Shown piece by piece: positions 1 through 8,811 of a stretch of DNA of 64,000 nucleotides. The position numbers and the translations under genes are program-made. The notes under the pieces are model-generated. The model saw only the letters and a list, made by a program, of their open reading frames with translations, had not been told where the DNA came from and did not search any database. The DNA comes from Desulfobacter hydrogenophilus (GTDB lineage: Bacteria > Desulfobacterota > Desulfobacteria > Desulfobacterales > Desulfobacteraceae): contig NZ_CP036313.1 in the NCBI RefSeq assembly GCF_004319545.1, forward strand, positions 2,482,501 to 2,546,500, given 5' to 3'. Every line of letters starts with the position of its first letter. Position 1 is the first letter of the stretch.

Positions 1-2241
1 CCCTTTAAAGTCTTCCTTTAGCTCAAGCGCCTTTTTCAGGTATCGTTTAGCATTTATGTAATCCCACTTTTTGTTGTAGGCCAGGCCTATATGAAAGTTG
101 AAAATCGGGTTTTCAGGTTCTTTTTCAATGCAGTTGGAGAACTCTTGAATGGCAGAATCATAGAGTTCTTTTTTGTAGTAGATCCAGCCCAGGGTATCCA
201 TGATGGCCGGGACTTCCCCGCTGAGTTCCTTGGCCTTTCTGGCCAGATCCAGGGCTTTGTTCATTTCTATGTTTTGCTCGGCATAGAAAAAAGCCAGGTT
301 GTTCAAGGCGGGAATGTATTCCGGATTTAGTTCAAGTACTTTTTCGTAATGGGCCTTTGCCTGTTCATTTTTGTTCCTTTTTTCGTAGAAAAGGCCAAGC
401 TGGAAATGGGGTTCGATCTGTTCCGGGCGCTGGGCCAGCAGGCTTTGATAAATCTCAAGCTCTTTCTTATTATTTTCTTCCCGGTGGTATATCCTGGCCA
501 GGGCAAGGTAGGGTTGAGTATATTTGGGATTCGACTGGATGGACAGTTCAAAGGCTTGCTTTGCAGCATCCGAATTCCCAAGGGCCATGAAAAGGTTACC
601 CCTGATGCCCTGGATAATGGAGACCACAACAGGCGAGGGGTCCTGAAGGGCTTCAAGATGGGCATCACACCTGTCAAGGGCAGTCTGATACTCTTTCTCG
701 GCGCTGTACAGCCGGATTATGTTGATGAAAACATCCATAAGGTTTGGGTTAATGGCCAGGGCTTTGTCATAGACCGCCAATGCCTGGTTCGGTTTTTTGT
801 CCATCATAAAAAGATTGCCCAGCCTGAACAGTGCCGCCGGATTTTTGGGATGGTCCTGGATTAAAGCCTCATAAACAGCCTGGGCTTGTTGTGTTTTCTG
901 CTGGGCTGCGTAAATGTTTGCCTTCAGCAAAAGGGCCTCATAGTTTTCAGGTCTCAGGTTTAATGCCTTGTTAATTTCAGACTCGGCCAGAAAATAGTCG
1001 GCCTGTTTGAAATAGATATCCGCCATGATGATTCTTGCTTTGAGATGAGAGGGGTTCTTTTCCAGGGTTTTGGCAATATAGGCCATGGCCTGATCTGTTT
1101 TTTTGTCTTCCAGGAGCACAGATCCCATCAAAAAATTGTATCGGGCTGAGTCCGGCTCCTCTTCCAGCAGGGACAAGAGAACTTGCTTGGCCTGGGTCAA
1201 TTTTTTTCGGGAGGTCAAAAGCTTTGCCTTGAGGACTTTTGCCTGGGGAAAGTCGGGCCGGGTTGCCAATACCTCATCAATCATTTCTTCAGATTTTTGA
1301 TATTCCTGGTGACGGAAATAAAAGTCGGCATAGGCGGTTTTCAAGCCCGCATGTTCCGGATGGATGGCCAGGGCTTTTTTGATAAACTCTTCTGCCTTGT
1401 CCGGCTGTTCATTGGCATTGTAGAACCGGGCAATGAGCATGTAGGGCAAAGGATTGTCCGGGGCCAGTTCAATCGCTTTTAAAAAGGATTGCTCTGCCTG
1501 ACTGTTTTCATCTAGGCCGGCCTGGAAGTTGGCCAGCATGATTCTGGGTTCAACCGCCTTCGGTTTTTGGTCCACCAGATCGTCAAGAACAGCCCGAGCT
1601 TTGTCATCGGCCTTTTGGGACAGGTAATACCTGAAGACAACTTGGTTGATGTTTAAGTCATCTGGCGCCGTTGCCAGGGCTTTTTTCAGCATGGCTTCGG
1701 CTTTGTCAGAATCCTTTTGGGTCTGGTAGATCCTTGCAAGGACCAGCATGGCTCTGGTCTGTTCGGAATCCAGCGCAAGAATTCGTTCATAAATACCCGC
1801 CAGGGTCTCCAATGTTTCTTTTTTGCTGCCCAGGATTCCGGCTTTCAGATAGAGTCCTTTGATGTTGTCCGGGTCAGCAGTAAGGACCTGTGCCACTTTC
1901 TTTTCCGCGTCAGACCATTTTTTGGCCAGAAAATAGAACGAGGCCAGTTGGAGTTTGGTATCAAGATTGTCCGGCTCCAGTTCCTCCAGCCGTAAAAATG
2001 CATTAAAAGCCTCCTGGGCTTTTTTTCCTTCCATGTAGGTGCGGGCCAGAAGATGGTACGCCTCTGCTGAATCCGGTATCAGGCTTATTGCGTTCTTCAG
2101 CTGTATTTCAGCCTTGGCATATTCTTGCTTGTCAAAATACGCTTTTCCTTCCTGGATATAGGTCATAGCGTTCTGCTGGTCAGAGGCGCAGCCTCCAAGG
2201 ACGAGAATTAGAATTAAAAAAAAAGATAAAAAACGACTCAT
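1..2241 (-). CDS. TPR-repeat lipoprotein, 3' end outside the window
   Basis: The minus-strand frame is open from an ATG at 2241 to the window edge, about 747 codons, so the C-terminus is missing. A good ribosome binding site (AGGAGG) lies just upstream. The N-terminus is a lipoprotein signal: basic MSR, a hydrophobic stretch, then the lipobox LGGC near residue 18. The rest consists of repeated helical pairs of about 34 residues with TPR signatures, for example AYFDKQEYAKAEIQLKNAI and AYHLLARTYMEGKKAQEAF. Very long TPR lipoproteins of this kind resemble the PrsT-like proteins of exopolysaccharide/PEP-CTERM systems, but no such partner genes are in the window, so that role is only a guess. It is probably anchored in a membrane and scaffolds protein complexes. 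Confidence 0.85.
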   Translation of the reverse strand, partial: MSRFLSFFLILILVLGGCASDQQNAMTYIQEGKAYFDKQEYAKAEIQLKNAISLIPDSAEAYHLLARTYMEGKKAQEAFNAFLRLEELEPDNLDTKLQLASFYFLAKKWSDAEKKVAQVLTADPDNIKGLYLKAGILGSKKETLETLAGIYERILALDSEQTRAMLVLARIYQTQKDSDKAEAMLKKALATAPDDLNINQVVFRYYLSQKADDKARAVLDDLVDQKPKAVEPRIMLANFQAGLDENSQAEQSFLKAIELAPDNPLPYMLIARFYNANEQPDKAEEFIKKALAIHPEHAGLKTAYADFYFRHQEYQKSEEMIDEVLATRPDFPQAKVLKAKLLTSRKKLTQAKQVLLSLLEEEPDSARYNFLMGSVLLEDKKTDQAMAYIAKTLEKNPSHLKARIIMADIYFKQADYFLAESEINKALNLRPENYEALLLKANIYAAQQKTQQAQAVYEALIQDHPKNPAALFRLGNLFMMDKKPNQALAVYDKALAINPNLMDVFINIIRLYSAEKEYQTALDRCDAHLEALQDPSPVVVSIIQGIRGNLFMALGNSDAAKQAFELSIQSNPKYTQPYLALARIYHREENNKKELEIYQSLLAQRPEQIEPHFQLGLFYEKRNKNEQAKAHYEKVLELNPEYIPALNNLAFFYAEQNIEMNKALDLARKAKELSGEVPAIMDTLGWIYYKKELYDSAIQEFSNCIEKEPENPIFNFHIGLAYNKKWDYINAKRYLKKALELKEDFKG

Positions 2242-2445
2242 GTTTTCCTCCTGAAAGGTTGCCCCCTATTATTTTATGAGAAAGTTTGTGTAATTTGCGC
2301 GAATCATTCAATTTTTGTTGTGAGTTGAGTCTGGGTGTCGATAGATCTGCTCAGTCTATGATTGTTATATAAGCCTTAATGGCTTTAACAACAAGGTCTT
2401 TTATCAGTTTTTCGTATATTGTGGGGGCACGGGGGAGGGCAGGAG

Positions 2446-2484
2446 AAAAAAAACAGCGGCGGTGCTGTCTGCATCGCCGCTGTT
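2446..2484 (-). terminator. Rho-independent terminator downstream of larA
   Basis: The arms AACAGCGGCG (2452-2461) and CGCCGCTGTT (2475-2484) pair perfectly and the stem extends inward by four more pairs, one of them G-T. Read on the minus strand, the hairpin is followed by a run of eight U (2446-2453). It lies about 85 bp after the larA stop and fits as the end of the lactate operon. Confidence 0.8.
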
Positions 2485-2568
2485 AAAAGTTAACTTTTTA
2501 TTATTTATCCGTACCGTCGTTTCGGGCGATTGATTTTCACCTCATTGGCGTCGCGGATATCTGATCGT

Positions 2569-3816
2569 TTAGTTCTTTAATATGTTCGGTACTGAAAGCG
2601 ATCCCAATGGAAGTACTGTTATTTTGGCATCTTTACCTTTTTCTTCAAGGGCTTTTTCCACAGCCGCTTCTACACTCTCAAAAGGTTTAATGTGTACGGC
2701 TTTGATCTCGTCTTCCGGTAGTTCTGTCACGCCCCAAGTCTGAGCCCAGGTATTGATCTCAGCCATTTTACCGGCTTTATGATAACCTAACTTATATTCG
2801 ATTTTTATTTTCTCAAGAACCTCTTGGGGGGTATCACAAGACGCCATCAGGTCAAAGAAAGTTTTCCCGCCTATGCCCATTCTACATTGTGATACAAATA
2901 TTAATATGCCGCCCTCTTTAAGCGCAAGTTTACCATTGTCTATCGCTTTTTGAGACTGGTAAAGGTCTATATCCATAGGATAAGGCGCTACAGAAATTAC
3001 AATGTCAGTTTTTTCTTCTATGTCAACACAAAACACTTTTTTAGCACTGTCTATTGCAGCATAAAATGCTTCTACAAGATCTCCACATGTGGTTTCATAT
3101 ACATTATGGTCTTTATCTAAAATAGTCATAATGGAAAACACTTGAATGTCTTTTAATACATTCATGGCATCCATCATATCTTCATGGACGGGATTGCCAT
3201 CTAATGCAAGTGCCTTTGCACTTTTATTTAAAGCTAATTTATGGTTTTGCGTTATTGTCTCATAAGATGCTACGCCAGGTAAGAAGCCTTTTCTGCCACC
3301 GGTATATCCCGCAAAATAATGAGGTTCCACAGAACCGATAACGATAGTTTTTTTAGCTTCTGCTACAATTTTATTCAGATACATCTCAGTACCGTTTGTA
3401 GATTTGCCTAAATATACCATCTCATCATTTTTGGCATCATGTGCCCATATTCTATCTTTTGCTTTCAGGTCTTCATAGATCTCTTTTCCAAAAATGTATT
3501 CATATTCTTCATCATTTGGGGCTCTATGGGCACCGGTCGCGATAATGAAATAGATATCTTTATCTTTGATATCATCATAAATTACGCGAAGTACTTTTGC
3601 TGTAGGCGTAGGGCGAGTTCCGTCATTGACGATGAAGACGACTCTCTCATCACCTTCCATAAACTCTGCAAAGTTTGCGTTTTCCAAATTTTTTGAAAAT
3701 TCAGAAGCAAACTCTCTTTTTTCAACATCGTTTGGAAAATATACACCTTGCAGGTTATTATCATTAATTTCAACTTCAATTTTTTCCTTACCGTACGGTA
3801 TCAGTACTTTTGCCAT
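2569..3816 (-). CDS. larA: LarA-family nickel-dependent lactate racemase
   Basis: This 415-residue protein matches the LarA/DUF2088 family in length and motifs. LarA interconverts D- and L-lactate using a covalently bound nickel pincer nucleotide. Visible motifs are DGTRPTP (residues 65-71), ATGAHR with H97, EPHYFAG with H166, GGRKGFLPG with K176 (the expected cofactor-linking lysine) and NHKLAL with H192. The start has a clear AAGGAG site. It is the last gene of a minus-strand cluster after an FAD lactate dehydrogenase and an Fe-S protein, which supports a lactate role: racemisation would let one stereospecific dehydrogenase use both isomers. The cofactor genes larB, larC and larE are not in the window. 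By eye the gene is richer in A+T than its two neighbours, which may indicate separate acquisition. Some LarA homologues act on other 2-hydroxyacids, so the substrate is inferred. Confidence 0.87.
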   Translation of the reverse strand: MAKVLIPYGKEKIEVEINDNNLQGVYFPNDVEKREFASEFSKNLENANFAEFMEGDERVVFIVNDGTRPTPTAKVLRVIYDDIKDKDIYFIIATGAHRAPNDEEYEYIFGKEIYEDLKAKDRIWAHDAKNDEMVYLGKSTNGTEMYLNKIVAEAKKTIVIGSVEPHYFAGYTGGRKGFLPGVASYETITQNHKLALNKSAKALALDGNPVHEDMMDAMNVLKDIQVFSIMTILDKDHNVYETTCGDLVEAFYAAIDSAKKVFCVDIEEKTDIVISVAPYPMDIDLYQSQKAIDNGKLALKEGGILIFVSQCRMGIGGKTFFDLMASCDTPQEVLEKIKIEYKLGYHKAGKMAEINTWAQTWGVTELPEDEIKAVHIKPFESVEAAVEKALEEKGKDAKITVLPLGSLSVPNILKN

Positions 3817-3945
3817 TATTTTCTCCTTCCTGGAGTTGTTTTAATAATTTCGTCTCGGATTCCCTCTATGACCTATCTGCCTGGCTTTTATTTCGACATC
3901 TTTTAATTTGCGTTCTTTGTTCATAAATGGGGGCGTTTACGTTTA

Positions 3946-4012
3946 CGGCGGATAAAAATTAAAATCTTCGGCATATATTAAATATTCCGGGGATTAAGAT
4001 TCTTATCCGCCG
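3946..4012. repeat. Inverted repeat between the Fe-S gene and larA
   Basis: CGGCGGATAA (3946-3955) is repeated inverted as TTATCCGCCG (4003-4012), with a further ATCTT/AAGAT pair inside. It sits in the 264-bp gap before larA. No U-run follows on either strand, so a processing hairpin or an operator is as likely as a terminator. Confidence 0.5.
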
Positions 4013-4080
4013 CAGATTCCAAGAAGAGCATCAGCTCATTATTGGACGAAAAGACCATCTATGTGTGGGCTTAATAAAGT

Positions 4081-5031
4081 TTAGCGTATTGGGCCCATTT
4101 GATTTATTTTTTCCATAAAGGTATCAATTTCTGCCTGGCACAACTGTTTGTCGCCATTAGGGATCTGAACCAGATGGATTCTTTCGGGATTTATATCAAG
4201 CGTTTCAAGGGTTTCCTTCATTCTTTGTACCCGTTTTTTAGCTGCTTCATTGCCGTTATGGTTACATTCCCCATCCGGACAAACGCCTACCAGAACGCCC
4301 CATGCCTGATTAAGGAACGGGGTCAATAAAAGATTTTGATCAAGGCGGCCGCCACACAGATTTACCAGGATTTCATATTCCTTCTCTTCGAGTTCCGATT
4401 CCGGCAATCTGGAGTTCTGAATGTCAGGATGGTATGACCAGTTACAGGCATACATAATGACCTTGGCAGACTCACGGGAGTTGAGGAACGCAGCAGCTCT
4501 CTTCCCCAGGTCTTCTTTGTCGGTGCCGAATGATAATGGGATGCTTATCGCTTCAATGGGGCAGATTTCAACACAGATGCCGCAGGACTTGCATTTTACC
4601 GGATCCACGACAATACCTTTACCGTCAATAAATTCTCTGGCATCGTGGGGACAGGCCCTGACGCACTGCAGGCACCTGGCACAGGAAGGGTCGGTAATCG
4701 ATGTGGTACCCGGAGTATAGTATCCCAGCTCGACCAGATCCCTTCTGAGGTCCAGCATAATGTCCGTTATTTTAACCCCGGACGAACAGGCTGCTTCACA
4801 CCGTTTGCAGAAGAAGCAACTGAACGTTTTTTCTGCAATTTCCTGTGTCAATTCAACCTCGCCGCTCAAAAGTCCGTGGGCTAAAATGTTTTTACCCCTG
4901 GGTGCATCGGATTCCCACCGGGTGTATTTAAACATGGGGCAGTGCTCGTAGCAGTATCCGCACCGAATGCACTTGGATAGCATGCCTTCCCATTTTTCTA
5001 GATTTTTAAATTTTGTTTTTTCTGTCTGCAT
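4081..5031 (-). CDS. HdrC/ferredoxin-like Fe-S protein with MvhD/FlpD C-terminal domain
   Basis: The 316-residue protein has four [4Fe-4S] cysteine clusters: C21-C24-C27-C31, C72-C75-C78-C82, C117-C120-C123-C127 and C147-C150-C153-C157. The first pair resembles the N-terminus of GlcF/HdrC, the second pair a 2[4Fe-4S] ferredoxin. Instead of the usual cysteine-rich CCG domains, residues 190-295 look like an MvhD/FlpD domain (cysteines 196, 226, 251 and 256, then ERIHLVQIP). FlpD-type domains pass electrons to HdrA-like flavoproteins. The gene follows the FAD dehydrogenase by 24 bp, so it should take electrons from lactate oxidation and deliver them to an Hdr- or Qmo-like complex; that partner is inferred and not present here. 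One cysteine expected in the FlpD CNxC pattern is replaced by serine. Confidence 0.75.
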   Translation of the reverse strand: MQTEKTKFKNLEKWEGMLSKCIRCGYCYEHCPMFKYTRWESDAPRGKNILAHGLLSGEVELTQEIAEKTFSCFFCKRCEAACSSGVKITDIMLDLRRDLVELGYYTPGTTSITDPSCARCLQCVRACPHDAREFIDGKGIVVDPVKCKSCGICVEICPIEAISIPLSFGTDKEDLGKRAAAFLNSRESAKVIMYACNWSYHPDIQNSRLPESELEEKEYEILVNLCGGRLDQNLLLTPFLNQAWGVLVGVCPDGECNHNGNEAAKKRVQRMKETLETLDINPERIHLVQIPNGDKQLCQAEIDTFMEKINQMGPIR

Positions 5032-5055
5032 AACAATAGTCCCTGTGATCCTTTA

Positions 5056-6489
5056 TCAGCTGTTGACAGCATATCTAAGGTTAGTAGCCGTGACCCAGTT
5101 ATCCGGAGCCTGCTGCAGTTTGCCTGGATTGAGAATGTTGTTGGGGTCCAGAGCCGCTTTGATGGCAGCCATCATTTTCAAGGAATCGTGCTTCTCTGTC
5201 TTGAAGGCTTTGGCTTTGGAAATGCCGATACCGTGTTCAGCAGAAGTGGTGCCGTTGACGGAATCTACATATTCATAGATCTCGGCAATGGCTCTCTGGG
5301 CGCCCTCCCATTGCTTTTTCTTACTGGTGTCCATCATGATTTTGGTGTGCATGCACCCGGATCCGCAATGGCCATATGCCGTCATAATGATGCCGTTCTT
5401 TTCGGCTGCTTCATGGATTTTGGCGGCCATATCCGCCATTTTAGAGTAGGGTACTGCCATGTCGTCAGCCAGGGATGTGGAAGCCATACTGGCGTCAAAT
5501 TGTGACAGGGCAGGGAATAATTTCTTACGGCCCATGAAGATCTGTTCGCGCTCTTTGGCATCAAAGCTGTACCAGAGGTCGGCACCGTTGTTCTTTTTGC
5601 AGATCTCTTCCATTTTTTTAACTTCGTAATCCACGGCTTCCATAACTTTTCCGTCGGATTCAAAAAGCAGGGAGGCTGCCACTTCCTTAAGGCCCAGGTT
5701 CATGGTTTTATTTACTGCCTTGATTGCAACGTCATCCACTAACTCGAGCATGGAGGGGATGGTGCCCGAGGCCATGATGTCAGCGATGGCATTGCCGGCA
5801 TCCCTGAGACTGTCAAAATTGGCAACGCCCAGGCATCTGAATTCGGGGATGGGTACAAAACTTATAGTCGCTTCCACCACAACACCCAATGTGCCTTCCG
5901 AACCCACAATGAGTTTTTCAAGCTGGTAACCGGACGCCTCCACCCGGGTATGGGAACCCAGGGTTACCAGGTCGCCATTGGCCAGCACCACTTTCATGCC
6001 CAGCACAGCATCCCGGGTAGCGCCGTATTTTACGGAACGAACTCCCGAGGCATTGTTGCCGATTTCACCGCCGATGGTGGCGATACGTGAAGAGGCCGGT
6101 GTCGGGGGATAGAAAACCCCGTAAGGTTTAAGTGCTGCGTTGAGATCATCATCCACCACACCCGGTTGCACCCGGCAGTAAACATCGGGCATGTTGATTT
6201 CAAGTATTTGGTTCATGTTCTTCATGTCCAGAAGAATGCCGCCCTTGGACGACACTGTCTGTCCGCACATGCCCGAACCGCCGCCCCTGGTGACAACCGG
6301 TATTTTTGCTTCATTGGCATAGACCATTACTTTTTGAACCTGACCGGTATTGTCAGGTCTGACAATAACCCATGGTGCGGCATGGTAAACAGATGCGTCT
6401 GAGCCGTAAATATACAGGTCAAGCGGATCTATCTTTATGTTTTTTTCCCCGACTATTTGCTTAAGTCTGGGGATATCGACCGTCTTCAT
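5056..6489 (-). CDS. FAD-linked D-lactate/glycolate dehydrogenase (GlcD family)
   Basis: This 477-residue protein is a PCMH-type FAD oxidase of the GlcD/Dld family. The FAD-binding domain spans about residues 38-215, with TRGGGSGMCGQ near 68 and GGEIGNNASG and GSEGTLG further on. The C-terminal FAD-oxidase domain contains GHCGSGCMH and the family signature AEHGIG near residue 425, ending in LDPNNILNPGK. It would oxidise lactate (or another 2-hydroxyacid) to the keto acid and hand electrons to the adjacent Fe-S protein. It is the first gene of the minus-strand cluster, with an AGGAAAGGA site before the ATG. D-lactate is the most likely substrate because larA is in the cluster; glycolate or 2-hydroxyglutarate cannot be excluded. 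Confidence 0.82.
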   Translation of the reverse strand: MKTVDIPRLKQIVGEKNIKIDPLDLYIYGSDASVYHAAPWVIVRPDNTGQVQKVMVYANEAKIPVVTRGGGSGMCGQTVSSKGGILLDMKNMNQILEINMPDVYCRVQPGVVDDDLNAALKPYGVFYPPTPASSRIATIGGEIGNNASGVRSVKYGATRDAVLGMKVVLANGDLVTLGSHTRVEASGYQLEKLIVGSEGTLGVVVEATISFVPIPEFRCLGVANFDSLRDAGNAIADIMASGTIPSMLELVDDVAIKAVNKTMNLGLKEVAASLLFESDGKVMEAVDYEVKKMEEICKKNNGADLWYSFDAKEREQIFMGRKKLFPALSQFDASMASTSLADDMAVPYSKMADMAAKIHEAAEKNGIIMTAYGHCGSGCMHTKIMMDTSKKKQWEGAQRAIAEIYEYVDSVNGTTSAEHGIGISKAKAFKTEKHDSLKMMAAIKAALDPNNILNPGKLQQAPDNWVTATNLRYAVNS

Positions 6490-7008
6490 TTGATATCCTT
6501 TCCTGATGAAATTGTTAAAACCAGTGGGCCTAAAAAGTTTCTATTCTAGTTAATTTACTAATATTTTCACAACTGTTTTAAAAATTCAATCCCCTTTACC
6601 TTTACGGGATTAATAAGTATTTGCTTTTCTAAAGAGTTGAATTATTAATCCGATTTTTTTTTGCGTTGGTGGGCGTGCACTAACCTCCCTTTTTTATTAA
6701 AATTTTTTGATTTTTGGGGATATGTCATACGCCTGTATCACTAAATTCCCGCCATGGGATATTACCGTTAATGTAGAAGAAAATGCAAGTCTTATCCGCG
6801 CGGCTACGGGGCCCGGTGCCTGATATTCTTAATTGAATCGTTTAAAAGAAGGTGTTGAAGGCTCGATTAATTTAATAATACCGGTCGCATGGCTTTGTAT
6901 TATCGCCGGGGAATCAGGCAAATGCCGTGTATATAAAAATTGGTGGTTTTATGATAATGAGTGGTAAAAATGATGGAAAGTTATTCATTGGAAACGGAGA
7001 TGTATATA
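6490..7008. other. Divergent intergenic region with a possible gene remnant
   Basis: This 519-bp region separates the minus-strand lactate operon from ftcD and must hold both promoters; no clear -35/-10 pair was picked out. A 33-codon open frame at 6722-6823 (plus) reads like the start of a 2Fe-2S/ASKHA-type protein (DITVNVEENASLIRAA) and then stops, so it may be a decayed 5' fragment. Otherwise the region is A+T-rich without recognisable structure. Confidence 0.4.
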
Positions 7009-8631
7009 ATGGATAAAATCATTGAATGTGTGCCCAATTTTTCCGAAGGAAAAGATAAACAGACGATTGAAGCCATTGCCGATGCCATCGCAGCAACACC
7101 CGGGTGCCGCTTGCTGGATGTGGATTCGGGCAAGTCCACCAACCGGACGGTATATACCTTTGTGGCAGACTCTGATTGTGTGGTGGAAGGGGCTCTAGCC
7201 GCTGCAAGAGTGGCCCGGGAAAAAATAGATATGCGCCGGCATCATGGGGAACACCCCCGCATGGGTGCCCTGGATGTCTGCCCCTTTATTCCGGTGGCTG
7301 GTGTGACCATGGACGAGTGTGTGGAAATTTCAAAACGGTTTGGTAAACGTTTGGCCGATGAGTTTGGCGTTCCTGTCTATTTGTACGAGGCATCTGCCAC
7401 CCTGCAGTATCGCAGAAAACTGCCTCAGATCCGAAAAGGCCAGTATGAAATCATTCCCAAGCGTATTGTCCAGGAAAAATGGAAGCCTGATTTCGGTCCG
7501 GCCCGGTTTGTACCCGAGTGGGGGGCCACAGTAACAGGCGCCCGGTTTTTTTTTATTGCATATAATGTTAATCTCTTAGGCACACCCAATCAGGCCCACC
7601 GCATTGCACTGAATCTGCGTGAAGCCGGCAGAGGCCCTGAACAGCCTGGTCGGCTTAAGGAGGTCAAGGGGATGGGCTGGTATGTCGATGACTATAACTT
7701 AGCCCAGGTTACGGTGAACCTGAGCAATTATTTGGTCACGCCGCCCCATATCCTGTTTGAAGCTGTTAAAGAGGAAGCTGCCAGGCTTAACGTGGCGGTG
7801 GCTGGGTCAGAAATTGTAGGTGTTGTTCCCCTTCGGGCAATTTTACAAGCTGCCGAGTATTATATCGAAAAAGAAGGTCTTTTTATCCTTGACGAAGACC
7901 AGAAGGTTCGGCTGGCTGTTGAGCGTCTGGGATTAAATTCCGTTGCCCCCTTTGATCCCAAAACCAAGATTATAGAGTATATTGTTGCTACGGCGCCCAA
8001 TGAACCCCTGGCTGGTATGAGTGTCCGGGCTTTTATTGAGGAAGTTGCCGGCAGAAGTATAGCACCTGGCGGCGGTTCCGTGTCGGCAGTCATTGCCGCC
8101 TTGGGCGCAGGGCTTGATGCTATGGTGGGTAAGCTGACTCTGGGGGTCAGAAGGTTTGACGCTGTTGACGCTGACATGAGAGCGTTGATTCCACCGCTGC
8201 ATGAAGCAGCTCATGCCCTGATACCCCTGATTGATGCAGATACCGATGCCTTTGCCGATTACGTGGCCGCCCTGGGGCTGCCGGAACATACGGATGAAGA
8301 GAACCGGTTCAAAAAGGCGCAGCTCCAGCAGGGCCTGAAAAAAGCCATTGAGGTGCCCTTGTCCATCATGACCCTGGGGGATAAGGTCTGGGACGCCATG
8401 ATGGGGGTGACGCAATACGGTAATATTGCGTCTCGATCAGATCTTGAGGTGGGTGCACGGGCCCTTGAGGTGGGTATTTGGGGTGCTTATAGAACCGTGG
8501 TAAATAATATGGGCGAGATCAATGATCCCGAATACCGTAAAAAAATCATGGAAAAGGCTGATGCCATCAGGGTCAGGGCAGTCGAAAACTGTCAAAAGAT
8601 ACTTGATATCCTTGAAAAAAGACCTGTTTGA
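7009..8631 (+). CDS. ftcD: Bifunctional glutamate formimidoyltransferase / formimidoyl-THF cyclodeaminase
   Basis: At 540 residues the protein matches the fused FTCD enzyme. The N-terminal half starts with the signature IIECVPNFSEG and contains HHGEHPRMGALD, the formiminotransferase core. The C-terminal domain (about residues 335-540) starts with SIAPGGGSVSAVIAALGAGL, typical of cyclodeaminase. The enzyme moves the formimino group from formimidoylglutamate to tetrahydrofolate and deaminates it to methenyl-THF, linking histidine degradation to the one-carbon pool. The start is placed at the ATG at 7009, because family proteins begin with the IIECVPNFSEG block and a GGAGA site lies just upstream; an in-frame GTG at 6961 would add 16 unconserved residues. 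No other hut genes are nearby. Confidence 0.9.
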   Translation: MDKIIECVPNFSEGKDKQTIEAIADAIAATPGCRLLDVDSGKSTNRTVYTFVADSDCVVEGALAAARVAREKIDMRRHHGEHPRMGALDVCPFIPVAGVTMDECVEISKRFGKRLADEFGVPVYLYEASATLQYRRKLPQIRKGQYEIIPKRIVQEKWKPDFGPARFVPEWGATVTGARFFFIAYNVNLLGTPNQAHRIALNLREAGRGPEQPGRLKEVKGMGWYVDDYNLAQVTVNLSNYLVTPPHILFEAVKEEAARLNVAVAGSEIVGVVPLRAILQAAEYYIEKEGLFILDEDQKVRLAVERLGLNSVAPFDPKTKIIEYIVATAPNEPLAGMSVRAFIEEVAGRSIAPGGGSVSAVIAALGAGLDAMVGKLTLGVRRFDAVDADMRALIPPLHEAAHALIPLIDADTDAFADYVAALGLPEHTDEENRFKKAQLQQGLKKAIEVPLSIMTLGDKVWDAMMGVTQYGNIASRSDLEVGARALEVGIWGAYRTVVNNMGEINDPEYRKKIMEKADAIRVRAVENCQKILDILEKRPV

Positions 8632-8664
8632 ATCTCATACGCCTGATGTGGGGCAATGATTTAT

Positions 8665-8811
8665 TTAGTGTCTGAGCGAAAACCTGGAAATTCTGTCGAG
8701 TACGAGGCGGGCGCAAATTTTAAGCGGAGTAATACATAGCGTATTTTGAGGCTTAAAATTTTCGTCCAACGAAGTAATCGGCAAAATTTGTGGTTTTCGG
8801 TCAGGCACTAT
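8665..8811. repeat. Imperfect palindromic repeat element (MITE-like), about 147 bp
   Basis: The two ends are inverted copies: AGTGTCTGAGCGAAAACC at 8667-8684 and, read from the other strand, TAGTGCCTGACCGAAAACC ending near 8810. The similarity continues inward through a shared GAAATT/AAATTT and AAATTTTAAGC core, so most of the element could fold into one long hairpin. It contains no gene and touches the stop codon of the gene at 8808. It behaves like a mobile non-coding repeat; no second copy was found in the window. Confidence 0.6.

Noticed and set aside
1..2000. Several plus-strand frames of 60-170 codons
   Set aside because: They lie opposite the continuous TPR lipoprotein frame and lack ribosome binding sites and recognisable domains.
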